Of a stretch of DNA of 41,866 nucleotides, positions 23,083 to 31,019 are shown piece after piece. Under the pieces are notes generated by a model. It saw nothing but the letters and a program-made list of their open reading frames with translations. It did no database searches and was not told where the DNA came from. The stretch's first letter is position 1. Each line of letters opens with the position of its first letter. This DNA comes from JBJMHZ01 sp045807125. GTDB lineage: Bacteria; Actinomycetota; Actinomycetes; JAWWOL01. A program made the position numbers and the translations under genes. Where the stretch lies: NCBI GenBank assembly GCA_045807125.1, contig JBJMHZ010000044.1:1-41866 (forward strand), given 5' to 3'.

Positions 23083-24629
23083 GGGTGCACCTGGTAGACG
23101 ACGACGATGGGGGTGCCGCCGCCCGACCCGCCGGAGCCGTGCAGCGTCTCGACGTGCACGACGCGGCCGTGGTACTTGGCGACGAGGGCCAGCGTGACCT
23201 TCGCGAAGTGCGGCGAGCGCTTCGCGGAGAACGCGTCCCAGACGACGTACTGGTAGTCGAAGCTGCGCAGCGCGAGGTCGGGGTTGACGATCGGCTCGTA
23301 CACCGGGTTGCGGTGCAGCGGGTTGGTGCTGACCGACAGCGCCCGGCTCTCGCGGTTGCCGTAGAACTCGATGACGTTGGTCATCGAGGGGCCGATGGTG
23401 ACGAGCCGTGCGCCGTCCGGCACGTTGGCGGCGACCCACCGGCCGGTCTCCCGCCCTCCCGGCAGGCCGCCGGACCCGGCGAGCGACGTCGCGCTCGGCG
23501 CGCTGATCCGCAGCACCGTCGGCACCAGCAGGCTGACCGCGATCAGGCCGGCGAGGCCGAGCCGGACCCGGGAGTCCCACAGCAGCGGCACCCGCGGGAG
23601 CGGCAGGCGGAGCAGCGCGGCCGCGGCGAGCACGGCGACCGCGGGCGCGACCGGCACGAGGTACTGGAAGCCCTTGACCGGCCACACGGTGAAGAAGACC
23701 GTCGGGACGGCGATCCAGCTCGCGAGCAGCACCTCGCGCGACGAGCGCCCGCTGCGGTGCACCAGCGCGGCCGCGGCGGCGGCCACTACCAGCAGCCCCA
23801 TCGCGGGCGGCACCGTCCTGACGTAGAACCACGCCGTGTGGTTGGACGGCCGGAACAGCTGCCACGCGAGGTAGGAGGCACCGGTGGACGGGTGCCCGGC
23901 CACGTACAGGACGAGCGGGTGCAGCGCGGCGAGCCCGAGAATGACGACCAGGCCGGCTCCGGCCGCCGCCCATGCCCGGCGCTGGGCCCCGATCAGCCCC
24001 AGGTAGACGTAGGCCGAGACGACGAGGACGATGCTCGTCTCCTTCGTCAGCACGGCCAGGCCGAGCGCGGCGGACGCCATGAGGATCCAGCGCGGCTGGC
24101 GGGTGCGGTCGAACCACGCCAGGCAGGTGAGGGCCGCCGTCGACGCGAGCGCCATCGGCCCGTCGAGCAGGATCTGCCGCGAGACGACGACGTGGTACGG
24201 CATCAGCGCGAGCACCGCGGCCGCCACCGCCCCGACCCGGGGGCCGTAGAGCCGGCGGCCGAGCTTGTAGGTGACCACGATCGTGGCGATCCCGATCGCG
24301 GCGCTCAGCAGCCGCCCTACGTAGTCGCTGGTGCCGAGGCGGTACGGCAGCGAGAGCAGCGCCTGGAACAGCAGCGGATGGGCGCGGAACGTCGGGAAGA
24401 ACGGCGCGAGCCTCGGGTCGGCGTCGATGGCCGCGGCCTGCCCGGCGTAGACCGCCTCGTCGCTGTTCAGCCCGACCGCGTTGAGGTTGACCAGGCGGAC
24501 CACGACCGCGGCCACGAGGGCGCCCCCCAGCACGACGGCTGTCCAGGGGTCGGCCCGCAGGCGCAGCGCCCGGTCGCCGATCGCCTGCCGCGACCGGTCG
24601 AGGACGCCGGTGGGGAGGGTCGCCGTCAT
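23079..24629 (-). CDS. GT39/ArnT-like polytopic glycosyltransferase
   Basis: 516 residues. About ten transmembrane helices; the first extracellular loop has LNSDEAVYAGQA, the acidic DE pair typical of GT-C enzymes of the PMT/ArnT superfamily. Further family marks are RHPLLFQ-like FRAHPLLFQALL, a YVGRLLSAAIG helix, and SRQILLDGPMALAST. A ~100-residue extracellular C-terminal domain ends the protein. These enzymes take a sugar from a polyprenyl-phosphate donor and attach it to a protein, lipid or glycan on the outer face. The upstream GT2 fusion protein is the obvious maker of that donor. ATGA overlaps on both ends. Confidence 0.87.
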   Translation of the reverse strand: MTATLPTGVLDRSRQAIGDRALRLRADPWTAVVLGGALVAAVVVRLVNLNAVGLNSDEAVYAGQAAAIDADPRLAPFFPTFRAHPLLFQALLSLPYRLGTSDYVGRLLSAAIGIATIVVTYKLGRRLYGPRVGAVAAAVLALMPYHVVVSRQILLDGPMALASTAALTCLAWFDRTRQPRWILMASAALGLAVLTKETSIVLVVSAYVYLGLIGAQRRAWAAAGAGLVVILGLAALHPLVLYVAGHPSTGASYLAWQLFRPSNHTAWFYVRTVPPAMGLLVVAAAAAALVHRSGRSSREVLLASWIAVPTVFFTVWPVKGFQYLVPVAPAVAVLAAAALLRLPLPRVPLLWDSRVRLGLAGLIAVSLLVPTVLRISAPSATSLAGSGGLPGGRETGRWVAANVPDGARLVTIGPSMTNVIEFYGNRESRALSVSTNPLHRNPVYEPIVNPDLALRSFDYQYVVWDAFSAKRSPHFAKVTLALVAKYHGRVVHVETLHGSGGSGGGTPIVVVYQVHP

Positions 24630-27097
24630 GGCGCGCCCGGCGCCTCGGCCACCATGCCCGGCACGACCATGCCCGGCACGACCATGCCCGGTCGCCGCCG
24701 GTCGACCCCGGTGCGCCGGTCGGGGCGTCGCTGGCGCTGGGCGGGCACGCCGTTTCGCAGGACGGTCACCGAATGCGCGCCCGCCGCGTCCTCGATCGCT
24801 GCCGGGATGGCGTCGGCCCAGGAGAAGTCGGGCGTCGCCAGCCGCCTGGCGGGCACGTGGGCGATCGCCGAGCGCAGGATCTCCCGCTCCCGGTCCCTGA
24901 GCTCGGCGTAGCGGGCGCCGCCGATGACGATCGAGGGCGCGAAGCTGGCGAACGGCGGGAACCCGTACGCGTCGTCGGTGTTGGCGATCAGCTCCTCGAG
25001 GAGCTCGTCCTGGCCGACCGCGGCATGAGCGGTCTCGCCGCGCTCGATGACGAAGGCGTGGTCGACCGGCGTGCACCGCGTGAGGTCGGCGAGGACGAGC
25101 CGCTCGACCGCGTACTTCGGCGGCTGCACGAGCATCTGCGTGATGGCGTTGACCGACATGATGGGCAGGTTGAGCCGGCCGAGCAGCGCGCCGATCCGGC
25201 GGCCGCCCTTGGAGTGCAGCCGGGACTGCACCCGCAGCCAGACGCTCTCCCGCCGCCCGAGCTCGCTCACGTCGAGCGCCTGCAGGGTGTGGCTGCTGAT
25301 GGTCAGCGGCTTGGGGTAGCACAGCGCCAGCCCGTCGGGCTCGAGGATCGTCATGTCGTCGCTCAGGAAGAGCGCGCCCTTGTCGCGGACGAGGCGCAGC
25401 ACGGTGCCCGTCTTGCCGGTGTCGGTGCGGGCGGAGACGAGGACTCCCCGGTCGTCCAGCCGCAGGCAGGCCGAGTGCAGCAGCATCCGGCCCTTGCTGA
25501 CGAGCAGGAACCGCAGCAGCGCCTCGACCACGTTGGTGTACAGCACGTGCGGCGAGTGGTGCAGCAACGGTCCGACGGTGACGCGGATCGGCGCGCCCAT
25601 CTCGACCCGGAAGTTGGCGCCGAGGCGGCCGAGGTGCTCCTCGTACGTCACCCCGCCGGTGGTCCCGTGCCTGGTGAGCACGGTCCGCATCCGCGGCCAC
25701 GCCCGGCCGACCGGACCGCGCCTGATCTCGACGTCGAAGTCGCGGACGATCCAGGAGGCGCGGAAGTACTCGAGCTCCGGCAGCGCGACCTCGGAGCCGA
25801 TGGTGAGGATGCCGTGGATGCTGTAGCGGTGCGGCAGGTAGGCGTCCCTGGCCCGCAACCCGCTCGTCGTCGCGGCGGGGCGCGCCTCGGCGTCGACGAT
25901 GCGCACCGGCGAGCCGCCGCCGGCCTCGCGCACGGCGTAGATCAGCCGGTCGGCGAAGACGAACCTCACGACGAACAGCAGGACGAGCGTGATGACGTTG
26001 GCCACCTCCGACCTCGCGCCGGCGCGCACGAGGACGACGAGCAGCGGCACCCGCAGCAGGAGCGAGAGGTTGTTGAAGGCGGCGAACTTCGCCAGCCGGG
26101 CCGGCCAGAGGCCGCTCTTGCGCTCGTTGAAGACGAGCGCTTCGAGGAGGGCGAAGTTCCACAGCGTCGAGATCTGCGTGGCACCGATCGCCGCCGCGAC
26201 GTAGTGCCCGGCCCAGGCGTCGCGCAGCAGGACGAACGCGATCGCGTTGACGATCAGCCCGGTGAGGCCGACGGCTCCGAACAGCACCGCCCGGCCCAGC
26301 CGGCCACTGCGCAGCGGCACCGGCGTCAACGTGGCGAGCCGCAGCGTCAGCAGGTGCACCAGGAAGCGCAGTCCCTCGTGCAGGGACGCCTTGCTGCGAC
26401 CCCAGTGCCGCGGCTGGAAGGCCAGCGGCACCTCGGCGCGCGAGAGCGCAGGGCACCGGCCGAGGATCTCCAGCAGGATCTTGAAGCCGCGCGGGCGCAG
26501 CTCGTCCGGATCGACCGCGTCGCCGCGCATCAGGAACATCCCGGTCATCGGGTCGGTGACGCCACGGAGCCGGCGGGGGAAGAGGACGTGGGCGAGCCCG
26601 CCCGCCAGGTGGGAGGCGAGCGCGCGCGAGGGCGAGGACAGCCCGTCCGCGCCGCCGTCCGGGCGGTAGCGGCTCGCGATGACGATGTCGCGCTGCTCCC
26701 GCTCGGCCACGCCGAGCATCTCGCCGACGACCTCGGGCGGGTGCTGGAGGTCGCCGTCCATCACCGCGATCCACTTCGCGTCGACGAGCCGCAGCCCGTC
26801 GACGACGGCCCCGCCGAGACCGCCCTTGCGCTCGCCGGGCGGGCGGTGCCGCAGCACGACGTCGAGGTCGGTGTCGTCGCGGTGGGCGATGACCTGCTCC
26901 GGCGTGTCGTCGTCGCTGTCGTCGACCAGCACGACGGCCGCCCGGCGGTCGGCCAGCGTGCCGGCCAGCCGCGACAGCAGCTCCACGACGTTTCCCGATT
27001 CGTTCCGCGTCGGGACGACGACGGCGACGTCCGTCGTTATCCGCTCCGGCTCCGGATCGGCCGCCGAATTCGTGCGCTCGCGCTCGAAGATGGTCAC
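24626..27097 (-). CDS. Fusion: polyprenyl-phosphate sugar synthase (GT2) + GtrA-like flippase + HPr-kinase-like domain
   Basis: 823 residues in three parts. Residues ~20-235: a DPM1-like GT2 domain with VVVPTRNESGNV, VDDSDDDT and the metal-binding MDGDLQHP (113-120). Residues ~265-385: four transmembrane helices of GtrA type (LFGAVGLTGLIVNAIAFVLL, FNNLSLLLRVPLLVVLV), a domain often fused to such synthases. Residues ~420-770: a HPr-kinase/phosphorylase-like fold with P-loop SARTDTGKT (555-563), preceded by LLHSACLRLDDRGVL and followed by FLSDDMTIL, as in HprK-related kinases of peptide and exopolysaccharide clusters. The C-terminus has VPGMV repeats. First gene of the five-gene operon; the next gene starts within its stop. 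GT2 makes the lipid-linked sugar; what the kinase domain phosphorylates is unknown. Confidence 0.85.
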   Translation of the reverse strand: MTIFERERTNSAADPEPERITTDVAVVVPTRNESGNVVELLSRLAGTLADRRAAVVLVDDSDDDTPEQVIAHRDDTDLDVVLRHRPPGERKGGLGGAVVDGLRLVDAKWIAVMDGDLQHPPEVVGEMLGVAEREQRDIVIASRYRPDGGADGLSSPSRALASHLAGGLAHVLFPRRLRGVTDPMTGMFLMRGDAVDPDELRPRGFKILLEILGRCPALSRAEVPLAFQPRHWGRSKASLHEGLRFLVHLLTLRLATLTPVPLRSGRLGRAVLFGAVGLTGLIVNAIAFVLLRDAWAGHYVAAAIGATQISTLWNFALLEALVFNERKSGLWPARLAKFAAFNNLSLLLRVPLLVVLVRAGARSEVANVITLVLLFVVRFVFADRLIYAVREAGGGSPVRIVDAEARPAATTSGLRARDAYLPHRYSIHGILTIGSEVALPELEYFRASWIVRDFDVEIRRGPVGRAWPRMRTVLTRHGTTGGVTYEEHLGRLGANFRVEMGAPIRVTVGPLLHHSPHVLYTNVVEALLRFLLVSKGRMLLHSACLRLDDRGVLVSARTDTGKTGTVLRLVRDKGALFLSDDMTILEPDGLALCYPKPLTISSHTLQALDVSELGRRESVWLRVQSRLHSKGGRRIGALLGRLNLPIMSVNAITQMLVQPPKYAVERLVLADLTRCTPVDHAFVIERGETAHAAVGQDELLEELIANTDDAYGFPPFASFAPSIVIGGARYAELRDREREILRSAIAHVPARRLATPDFSWADAIPAAIEDAAGAHSVTVLRNGVPAQRQRRPDRRTGVDRRRPGMVVPGMVVPGMVAEAPGAP
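24651..24690. repeat. 15-bp tandem repeat inside the GT2 fusion gene
   Basis: ACCATGCCCGGCACG is repeated about 2.7 times without interruption and encodes VPGMV units at the C-terminus of the fusion protein. A multiple of three, so copy number can change without shifting frame. Confidence 0.9.
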
Positions 27098-27487
27098 GGA
27101 CCCTCCCCTGGACCGTGCGGGCGGCGGTCCCGGAGGACCGCCGCAAGGGCGTCGCGATGCCCGTACCGACCCGTCGGGGCCCGGTCCGGCGACGCGCCCT
27201 TGCCCGGCCGAGATGGGCGCGCATCGCCTTGCATGCCTGGAAAGACGGGCGGTGCAGCCACCGGGTGAACGGCTGGTTGACCGCTAGTGACGCACTATGG
27301 CCGCGAGGGAGGGAGGGTGAAACGGTACGCAATCCTTACCGTTCGGCGGAGCCAATCGACGCGGCACGACATGATCCGGCGAATTAGTCATTAATAGTTA
27401 CGCGGGCGCGCCGGCGGCGCGAATCGCTCACCAACCGAGGGCGAGCGGTCACCGGATGCGACGCGCTGCGAATAGTGCGCGATCACC

Positions 27488-27501
27488 TGCATATCGTGAC
27501 C
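27488..27501. repeat. 14-bp direct repeat TGCATATCGTGACC, copy 1
   Basis: Identical to 27526-27539, starts 38 bases apart (about 3.6 helical turns). Candidate regulator sites ~390 bases upstream of the operon and ~160 bases beyond the stop of the 76-codon gene on the other side. Confidence 0.8.
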
Positions 27502-27525
27502 ACACGCGAATCGTCAACGATCATA

Positions 27526-27539
27526 TGCATATCGTGACC
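27526..27539. repeat. 14-bp direct repeat TGCATATCGTGACC, copy 2
   Basis: Second copy, overlapping the palindrome ATATGCATAT at 27523-27532. The palindrome makes a dimeric binding site plausible here. Confidence 0.8.
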
Positions 27540-27660
27540 GGATTGGCCGCTGCGCGGTACCGCCCGAGTCGGTCATCGCCCACGCCGTGCTGCGCTGAAG
27601 GCGCCGACCACCCGGAGGGGCCCTGCTCGACCGGCCAGCCCCCGCGAGCCGTCAAGCCGG

Positions 27661-27891
27661 CTAGAGCCGGGCGGTGGCCCGGCCGGCCGGCGCGGCTGGC
27701 GACGGCGCCGCCGTCGTGACGGGCGGCGCGCCGACGGTGACGAAGTGCGGGGCGACGAGCGCGGAGGCCTGCTCCAGGGTGACGCCGTCGGCGATGACCG
27801 TGACGCCGTCGCCGAGCAGGGTGAGCCTGCCCCGCTCGCCGTCGGTCGACGACCAGTAGCACCGCACCCCACGAGCGTCCCGAGCCGGCAC
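27661..27891 (-). CDS. Small hypothetical protein (76 residues)
   Basis: GTG start with GAGGAGGAG about seven bases upstream, a strong ribosome site. The first ~50 residues (RCYWSSTDGERGRLTLLGDG, then VTVIADGVTLEQASALVAPH) look like a compact alpha/beta domain; the tail is Ala/Pro-rich and may be disordered. No signal peptide or membrane segment, no family recognised. Transcribed towards the twin-repeat region. Confidence 0.55.
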   Translation of the reverse strand: MPARDARGVRCYWSSTDGERGRLTLLGDGVTVIADGVTLEQASALVAPHFVTVGAPPVTTAAPSPAAPAGRATARL

Positions 27892-28060
27892 CTTCGCTCC
27901 TCCTCACCAGGGGCGGACGGGAGGCAGCCGAGCCGTTGCGCCTCCCACCCGGTCCATCGGAGCGCGGCAGGGCGTCGTTATGACCCACTCGGGCCCGTGC
28001 CGATCCCCTGATCGGACGAGCGCCGAGGAGACTACGGGAAGCATCGAGCAGCGCAGGGCG

Positions 28061-28354
28061 TCAGGCTCCGGCGTGCGCGAGCACCTCGACGAGGTGCAGG
28101 TCGACGAAGGAGATGCCCATCTCGCGGCGCCGCTGGAGCTGGTCGTCGATCGCCGACCACCAGCGGCGGGCGTCAGCCTCGGAGTCGAGCACCATCAGCA
28201 CCCGGCCGAGCGCGGCGCCCTCGTCGTACATCCAGTACCCGTCGACGGAGCCCGGTTGCTCGCGCAGCGCGGGCACGAGGTCGTCGTGCAGGTAAGCCTG
28301 CTGGTCGGCGAAGTGCGCCCGGTCCATCGAGACGGTCCCAACGATCGCTTTCAT
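28061..28354 (-). CDS. Small ferredoxin-like (dimeric alpha-beta barrel) protein
   Basis: 97 residues. The pattern MKAIVGTVSMDRAHFADQQA, LVPALREQPGSVDGYWMYDE, RVLMVLDSEADARRWWSAID resembles the dimeric alpha-beta barrel of antibiotic-biosynthesis-monooxygenase-like and stress-responsive proteins: strand, helix, a 'PG...GYW' turn, strand, then a helix with DSEADARRW. Members often bind small molecules or act as cofactor-free oxygenases. GGAGG is 11 bases upstream of the ATG. Specific function unknown. Confidence 0.7.
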   Translation of the reverse strand: MKAIVGTVSMDRAHFADQQAYLHDDLVPALREQPGSVDGYWMYDEGAALGRVLMVLDSEADARRWWSAIDDQLQRRREMGISFVDLHLVEVLAHAGA

Positions 28355-28538
28355 GGGCGACCCCGCCTCCTGCTCTCCCGTCCGTGCCGTCCCACCTCGG
28401 CATAGACCGTACTCGTCGGCCCGCGAGGAACGGCGATGTGGCCGCGCGGTGCGGTGTGCGCCACGCGCGAGCCGGACACATGCAGGACGGCGCCCGGCGA
28501 GCGACGGTCACCGCTCTCGCATCGCCGTGGTAAGGGTC

Positions 28539-28568
28539 GTGCCGCCGCGACGCGGACTCCGGCGGCAC
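28539..28568 (-). terminator. Hairpin downstream of the 62-codon gene
   Basis: Perfect 9-bp stem GTGCCGCCG / CGGCGGCAC with a 12-base loop, 30 bases beyond the stop of the gene at 28599 on the minus strand. Terminator role inferred from position. Confidence 0.4.
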
Positions 28569-28598
28569 GGTCCCGCCGATTCCCGGCCGGTCTCGGGG

Positions 28599-28787
28599 CT
28601 ACTCGCGCCCGCCCATCGACTCGAGCGCCTCCAGGCAGGCGCGGCACCAGCTCGGGTCGCGCTCCCGGTCCTCCGCGACGCCGGGCTCCAGATCGCCCGG
28701 CGCGGCCGGCTGCCCGCACAGCGTGCGGGGGCTCTCCGCGGTGCCGGCGTGCAGCACGCCGTCGTGCCGATAGGCCAGGTACTCCAT
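28599..28787 (-). CDS. Small putative zinc-binding protein (62 residues)
   Basis: Starts MEYLAYRHDGVLHAGTAE; a single Cys in TLCGQP and a pair in SWCRACLEAL could bind zinc together with a His. The rest is charged, with no membrane segment. The gene lies 10 bases downstream of the pirin gene and is probably co-transcribed with it. Ribosome site is weak. Family not recognised. Confidence 0.5.
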   Translation of the reverse strand: MEYLAYRHDGVLHAGTAESPRTLCGQPAAPGDLEPGVAEDRERDPSWCRACLEALESMGGRE

Positions 28788-28797
28788 GACCGAGAGC

Positions 28798-29715
28798 CTA
28801 CGGACCCGCGCGCCGGCCGGAGCGGTCGAGGGTCAACCGGGCCTGGCGCGGCACGTCGCCGAAGGCGCCGGCCTCGAAGTCGCGGAACGCCTGCACGATC
28901 TGCACCTGGTCGCACATCACGAACGGGCCGCCGAAGGCGACCGGCTCGCCCAGCGGGGTGCCGCTGTAGATCATGACCCGGGTGGGCCGGTCGCCGTCCG
29001 GCGCGGCGAGCGGCAGCACGCTCGCGCCGGCGACGCCGTCGAGCGGGTCCGACCAGGCGGTCTGCCCGGCGGCGACCCGGCGGCCGGCGACGACGAGGTC
29101 GCCGGCGAGGACGAGCGCGAACGCGCGGTGCCCGGCCGGCAGCGCGTAGTCCAGCGTCGCGCCGGGGTCCAGCGCGACGAGCGCCGCCTGGATCGGCACG
29201 TGGTTGCGGGCCGGCCCGGTGACGCCGGCGACGGTGCCCGAGATGACGTCGATGACCGCGCCGGGCAGCGCGACCCGCGGCCGGCTCGCGGCGAGGACGT
29301 CCTGGTAACGGGTCTCGGTGAGCTTGTCGGCGGCCGGCAGGTTGAGCCAGAGCTGGAGGGTGTGCGCGTGCTCGTCGCGGTAGGCGAGCTCGCGGTGGAT
29401 GATCCCGCGCCCGGCGGTCATCCACTGCACGTCGCCGGGCTCGAGCGCCCCGACGTTGCCCAGGTTGTCGCCGTGCTCGAGGGCGCCGTCGAGCACCGTG
29501 GTGACGGTCTCGAGCCCGCGGTGCGGATGCCACTCGAAGCCCGGCGTGGAGAACCAGTCCTCGGCCAGCAGCAGGAACGGGTCGGTCAGGGCCGGGTCGC
29601 CCGGGGCGATGACGAGCGCCTTGTCGTCCACCTGCGCGTCGGGCCCGAGCCGCTGCTTGGACGTGACGCGGGCGACCGTCCGCGCGGGCACGAGGACGTC
29701 AGGGGTGCCGGTCAT
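28798..29715 (-). CDS. Pirin family protein
   Basis: 305 residues, a typical bicupin. The N-terminal cupin has the metal ligands: the FEWHPHRGLETVT segment (two His), an HGDNLG His and a downstream Glu in IHRELAY. PGDVQWMTAGRGIIHRE is the strongest family signature. The second cupin (about 180-280) keeps only the fold (GHRAFALVLAGDLVV). Pirins bind Fe or Mn; some bacterial ones have quercetin dioxygenase activity, others modulate enzymes. GGGAGGAACCC ribosome site. It sits 88 bases downstream of yceI in the same direction. Confidence 0.94.
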   Translation of the reverse strand: MTGTPDVLVPARTVARVTSKQRLGPDAQVDDKALVIAPGDPALTDPFLLLAEDWFSTPGFEWHPHRGLETVTTVLDGALEHGDNLGNVGALEPGDVQWMTAGRGIIHRELAYRDEHAHTLQLWLNLPAADKLTETRYQDVLAASRPRVALPGAVIDVISGTVAGVTGPARNHVPIQAALVALDPGATLDYALPAGHRAFALVLAGDLVVAGRRVAAGQTAWSDPLDGVAGASVLPLAAPDGDRPTRVMIYSGTPLGEPVAFGGPFVMCDQVQIVQAFRDFEAGAFGDVPRQARLTLDRSGRRAGP

Positions 29716-29803
29716 GGGTTCCTCCCTGCGAGGGTCGACGGCCCGGTGCCCGTGCCACCGGCAGGAGCGCTGCTCCCGACCAGTGGTACGGGCACCACGG
29801 GAG

Positions 29804-30379
29804 TCAGGCGACCTTGATCGCGGAGACCTCGAACTCGAGGACGACCTTGTCGCTGACGAGGACGCCGCCGGTCTCGAGCGCGGCGTTCCAGGTGATGCCG
29901 TAGTCCTTGCGGTTGATGGTGACAGATCCCTCGAAGCCGACGCGCACGTTGCCGAACGGGTCGCTCGCCATGCCCTCGAAGGCGAACGGGATGGTCACCG
30001 ACGTGGTCACGCCCTTGATCGTCAGGTCACCGGTCATCTCGAACTCGGCGTCGCCGGTCCGGCGCACTGCGGTGGAGACGAAGGTGATCTCGGGGTGGTC
30101 GCCCATCGCGAGGAAGTCGTTGCCGCGCAGGTGCTCGTCGCGGCCGGCATTGCGGGTGTCGATGCTCGCCGCCTTGATCGTCACGCTGGCGGTCGAGCGG
30201 GTCGGGTCCTCGCCGTCGAGCACGGCGGTGCCGCTGAACTCGTTGAACGAGCCGCGCACCTTGGTGACCATGGCGTGCCTGGCGACGAACCCGATGCGGC
30301 TGTGGGCCGGGTCGAGGGCGTACGTTCCGGACAGCCGGGCGACGTCGGACGCGGCGCTCGTGCTGGTCATCGCGGTCAT
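29804..30379 (-). CDS. YceI family lipid-binding protein
   Basis: 191 residues. The YceI pattern is clear: LDPAHSRIGFVARHAMVTKVRGSFNEF near the N-terminus, a mid-protein RDEHLRGNDFLAMGDHPEI, and DLTIKGVTTSVTIPF late. The fold is a lipocalin-like barrel that binds isoprenoids or fatty acids. There is no signal peptide, so this copy is cytoplasmic, as in many actinobacteria. The ATG at 30379 has CAGGAG six bases upstream. Divergent from a MarR gene with a palindrome between them. Confidence 0.94.
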   Translation of the reverse strand: MTAMTSTSAASDVARLSGTYALDPAHSRIGFVARHAMVTKVRGSFNEFSGTAVLDGEDPTRSTASVTIKAASIDTRNAGRDEHLRGNDFLAMGDHPEITFVSTAVRRTGDAEFEMTGDLTIKGVTTSVTIPFAFEGMASDPFGNVRVGFEGSVTINRKDYGITWNAALETGGVLVSDKVVLEFEVSAIKVA

Positions 30380-30413
30380 CTGCTGCTCCTGGGCGTCGGG
30401 CGCCATCCCTATG

Positions 30414-30427
30414 GATGACGTGTCATC
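30414..30427. promoter_or_regulatory. Palindrome GATGAC-GT-GTCATC, candidate MarR operator
   Basis: Perfect 6-bp arms around GT, midway between divergent yceI and marR starts. An overlapping second inverted repeat (CATCC-N4-GGATG, 30404-30417) adjoins it. MarR dimers bind palindromes of this size, so autoregulation and control of yceI is the natural reading. Confidence 0.65.
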
Positions 30428-30475
30428 TGCCCCAACCGCGATAGCCCGCCGTCCATTCCGGGTAGCGTCGCGAAC

Positions 30476-30973
30476 GTGGACGAGCGGTGGCTGAGCGCGC
30501 CGGAGCAGCGCGCCTGGCGGGCCTACCTGCGCAGCGAGGCGATGCTGCGCGCTCACATGAACCGCCAGCTGCAGGCCGACTCGGGGCTGTCGCTCACCGA
30601 CTACGACGTCCTCGCCCACCTCAGCGAGACGCCGGGCGGCCGGGTCCGGTACTTCGAACTCGGCGAGGCGCTGCAGTGGGAGCAGAGCCGGGTCTCCCAC
30701 CAGCTGGCCAGGATGGCGCGCCGTGGGCTGGTCGCGCGCGAGTGCTGCACGGGCGATGCGCGGGGCGCCTTCGTGGTGCTGACCGCCGAGGGCCGGGCCG
30801 CGATCGAGACCGCGGCGCCGGGGCACGTGGCCGCCGTCAGGGCCGCGCTCTTCGAGGGGCTGAGCAAGGACGACGTCGCGACCCTCGAGCGCATCTGCGG
30901 CCAGGTCATCGCCCGGGTGGCCGACGCGTCGGCGCCCCCCGAGCAGTCGCGCGCCCGCGCCGCCGCCCGATAG
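30476..30973 (+). CDS. MarR family transcriptional regulator
   Basis: 165 residues from a GTG start. Winged-helix pattern: LSLTDYDVLAHLSE, the recognition-helix region LGEALQWEQSRVSHQLARMARRGLV, and the wing RECCTGDARGAFVVLTAEG. MarR dimers respond to phenolics, oxidants or lipids. Divergent from yceI with an intergenic palindrome. The protein has an adjacent Cys pair in the wing (ECCTG), which could sense oxidation. Its end is convergent with the MFS gene. Confidence 0.92.
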   Translation: MDERWLSAPEQRAWRAYLRSEAMLRAHMNRQLQADSGLSLTDYDVLAHLSETPGGRVRYFELGEALQWEQSRVSHQLARMARRGLVARECCTGDARGAFVVLTAEGRAAIETAAPGHVAAVRAALFEGLSKDDVATLERICGQVIARVADASAPPEQSRARAAAR

Positions 30974-31019
30974 GGCGACCCGGGGGCCAGCCCAGCCGGC
31001 TCGGTCCAGCTCAGCCGGC

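Larger units (their letters stand above)
27098..27660. other. 563-bp intergenic region upstream of the five-gene operon
   Basis: No convincing gene. The stretch 27350-27410 and 27470-27540 are the most AT-rich in the neighbourhood (for example TTAGTCATTAATAGTTA near 27384), consistent with promoter DNA for the operon leading leftwards. It also holds the twin 14-bp repeats described separately. Nothing else recognised. Confidence 0.6.

Noticed and set aside
23079..27332. A 1417-codon frame extending the GT39 gene through the GT2 gene region
   Set aside because: Upstream of 24629 it is a shadow of the GT2 fusion gene; the ATGA junction and the start of the conserved GT39 sequence fix the real start.
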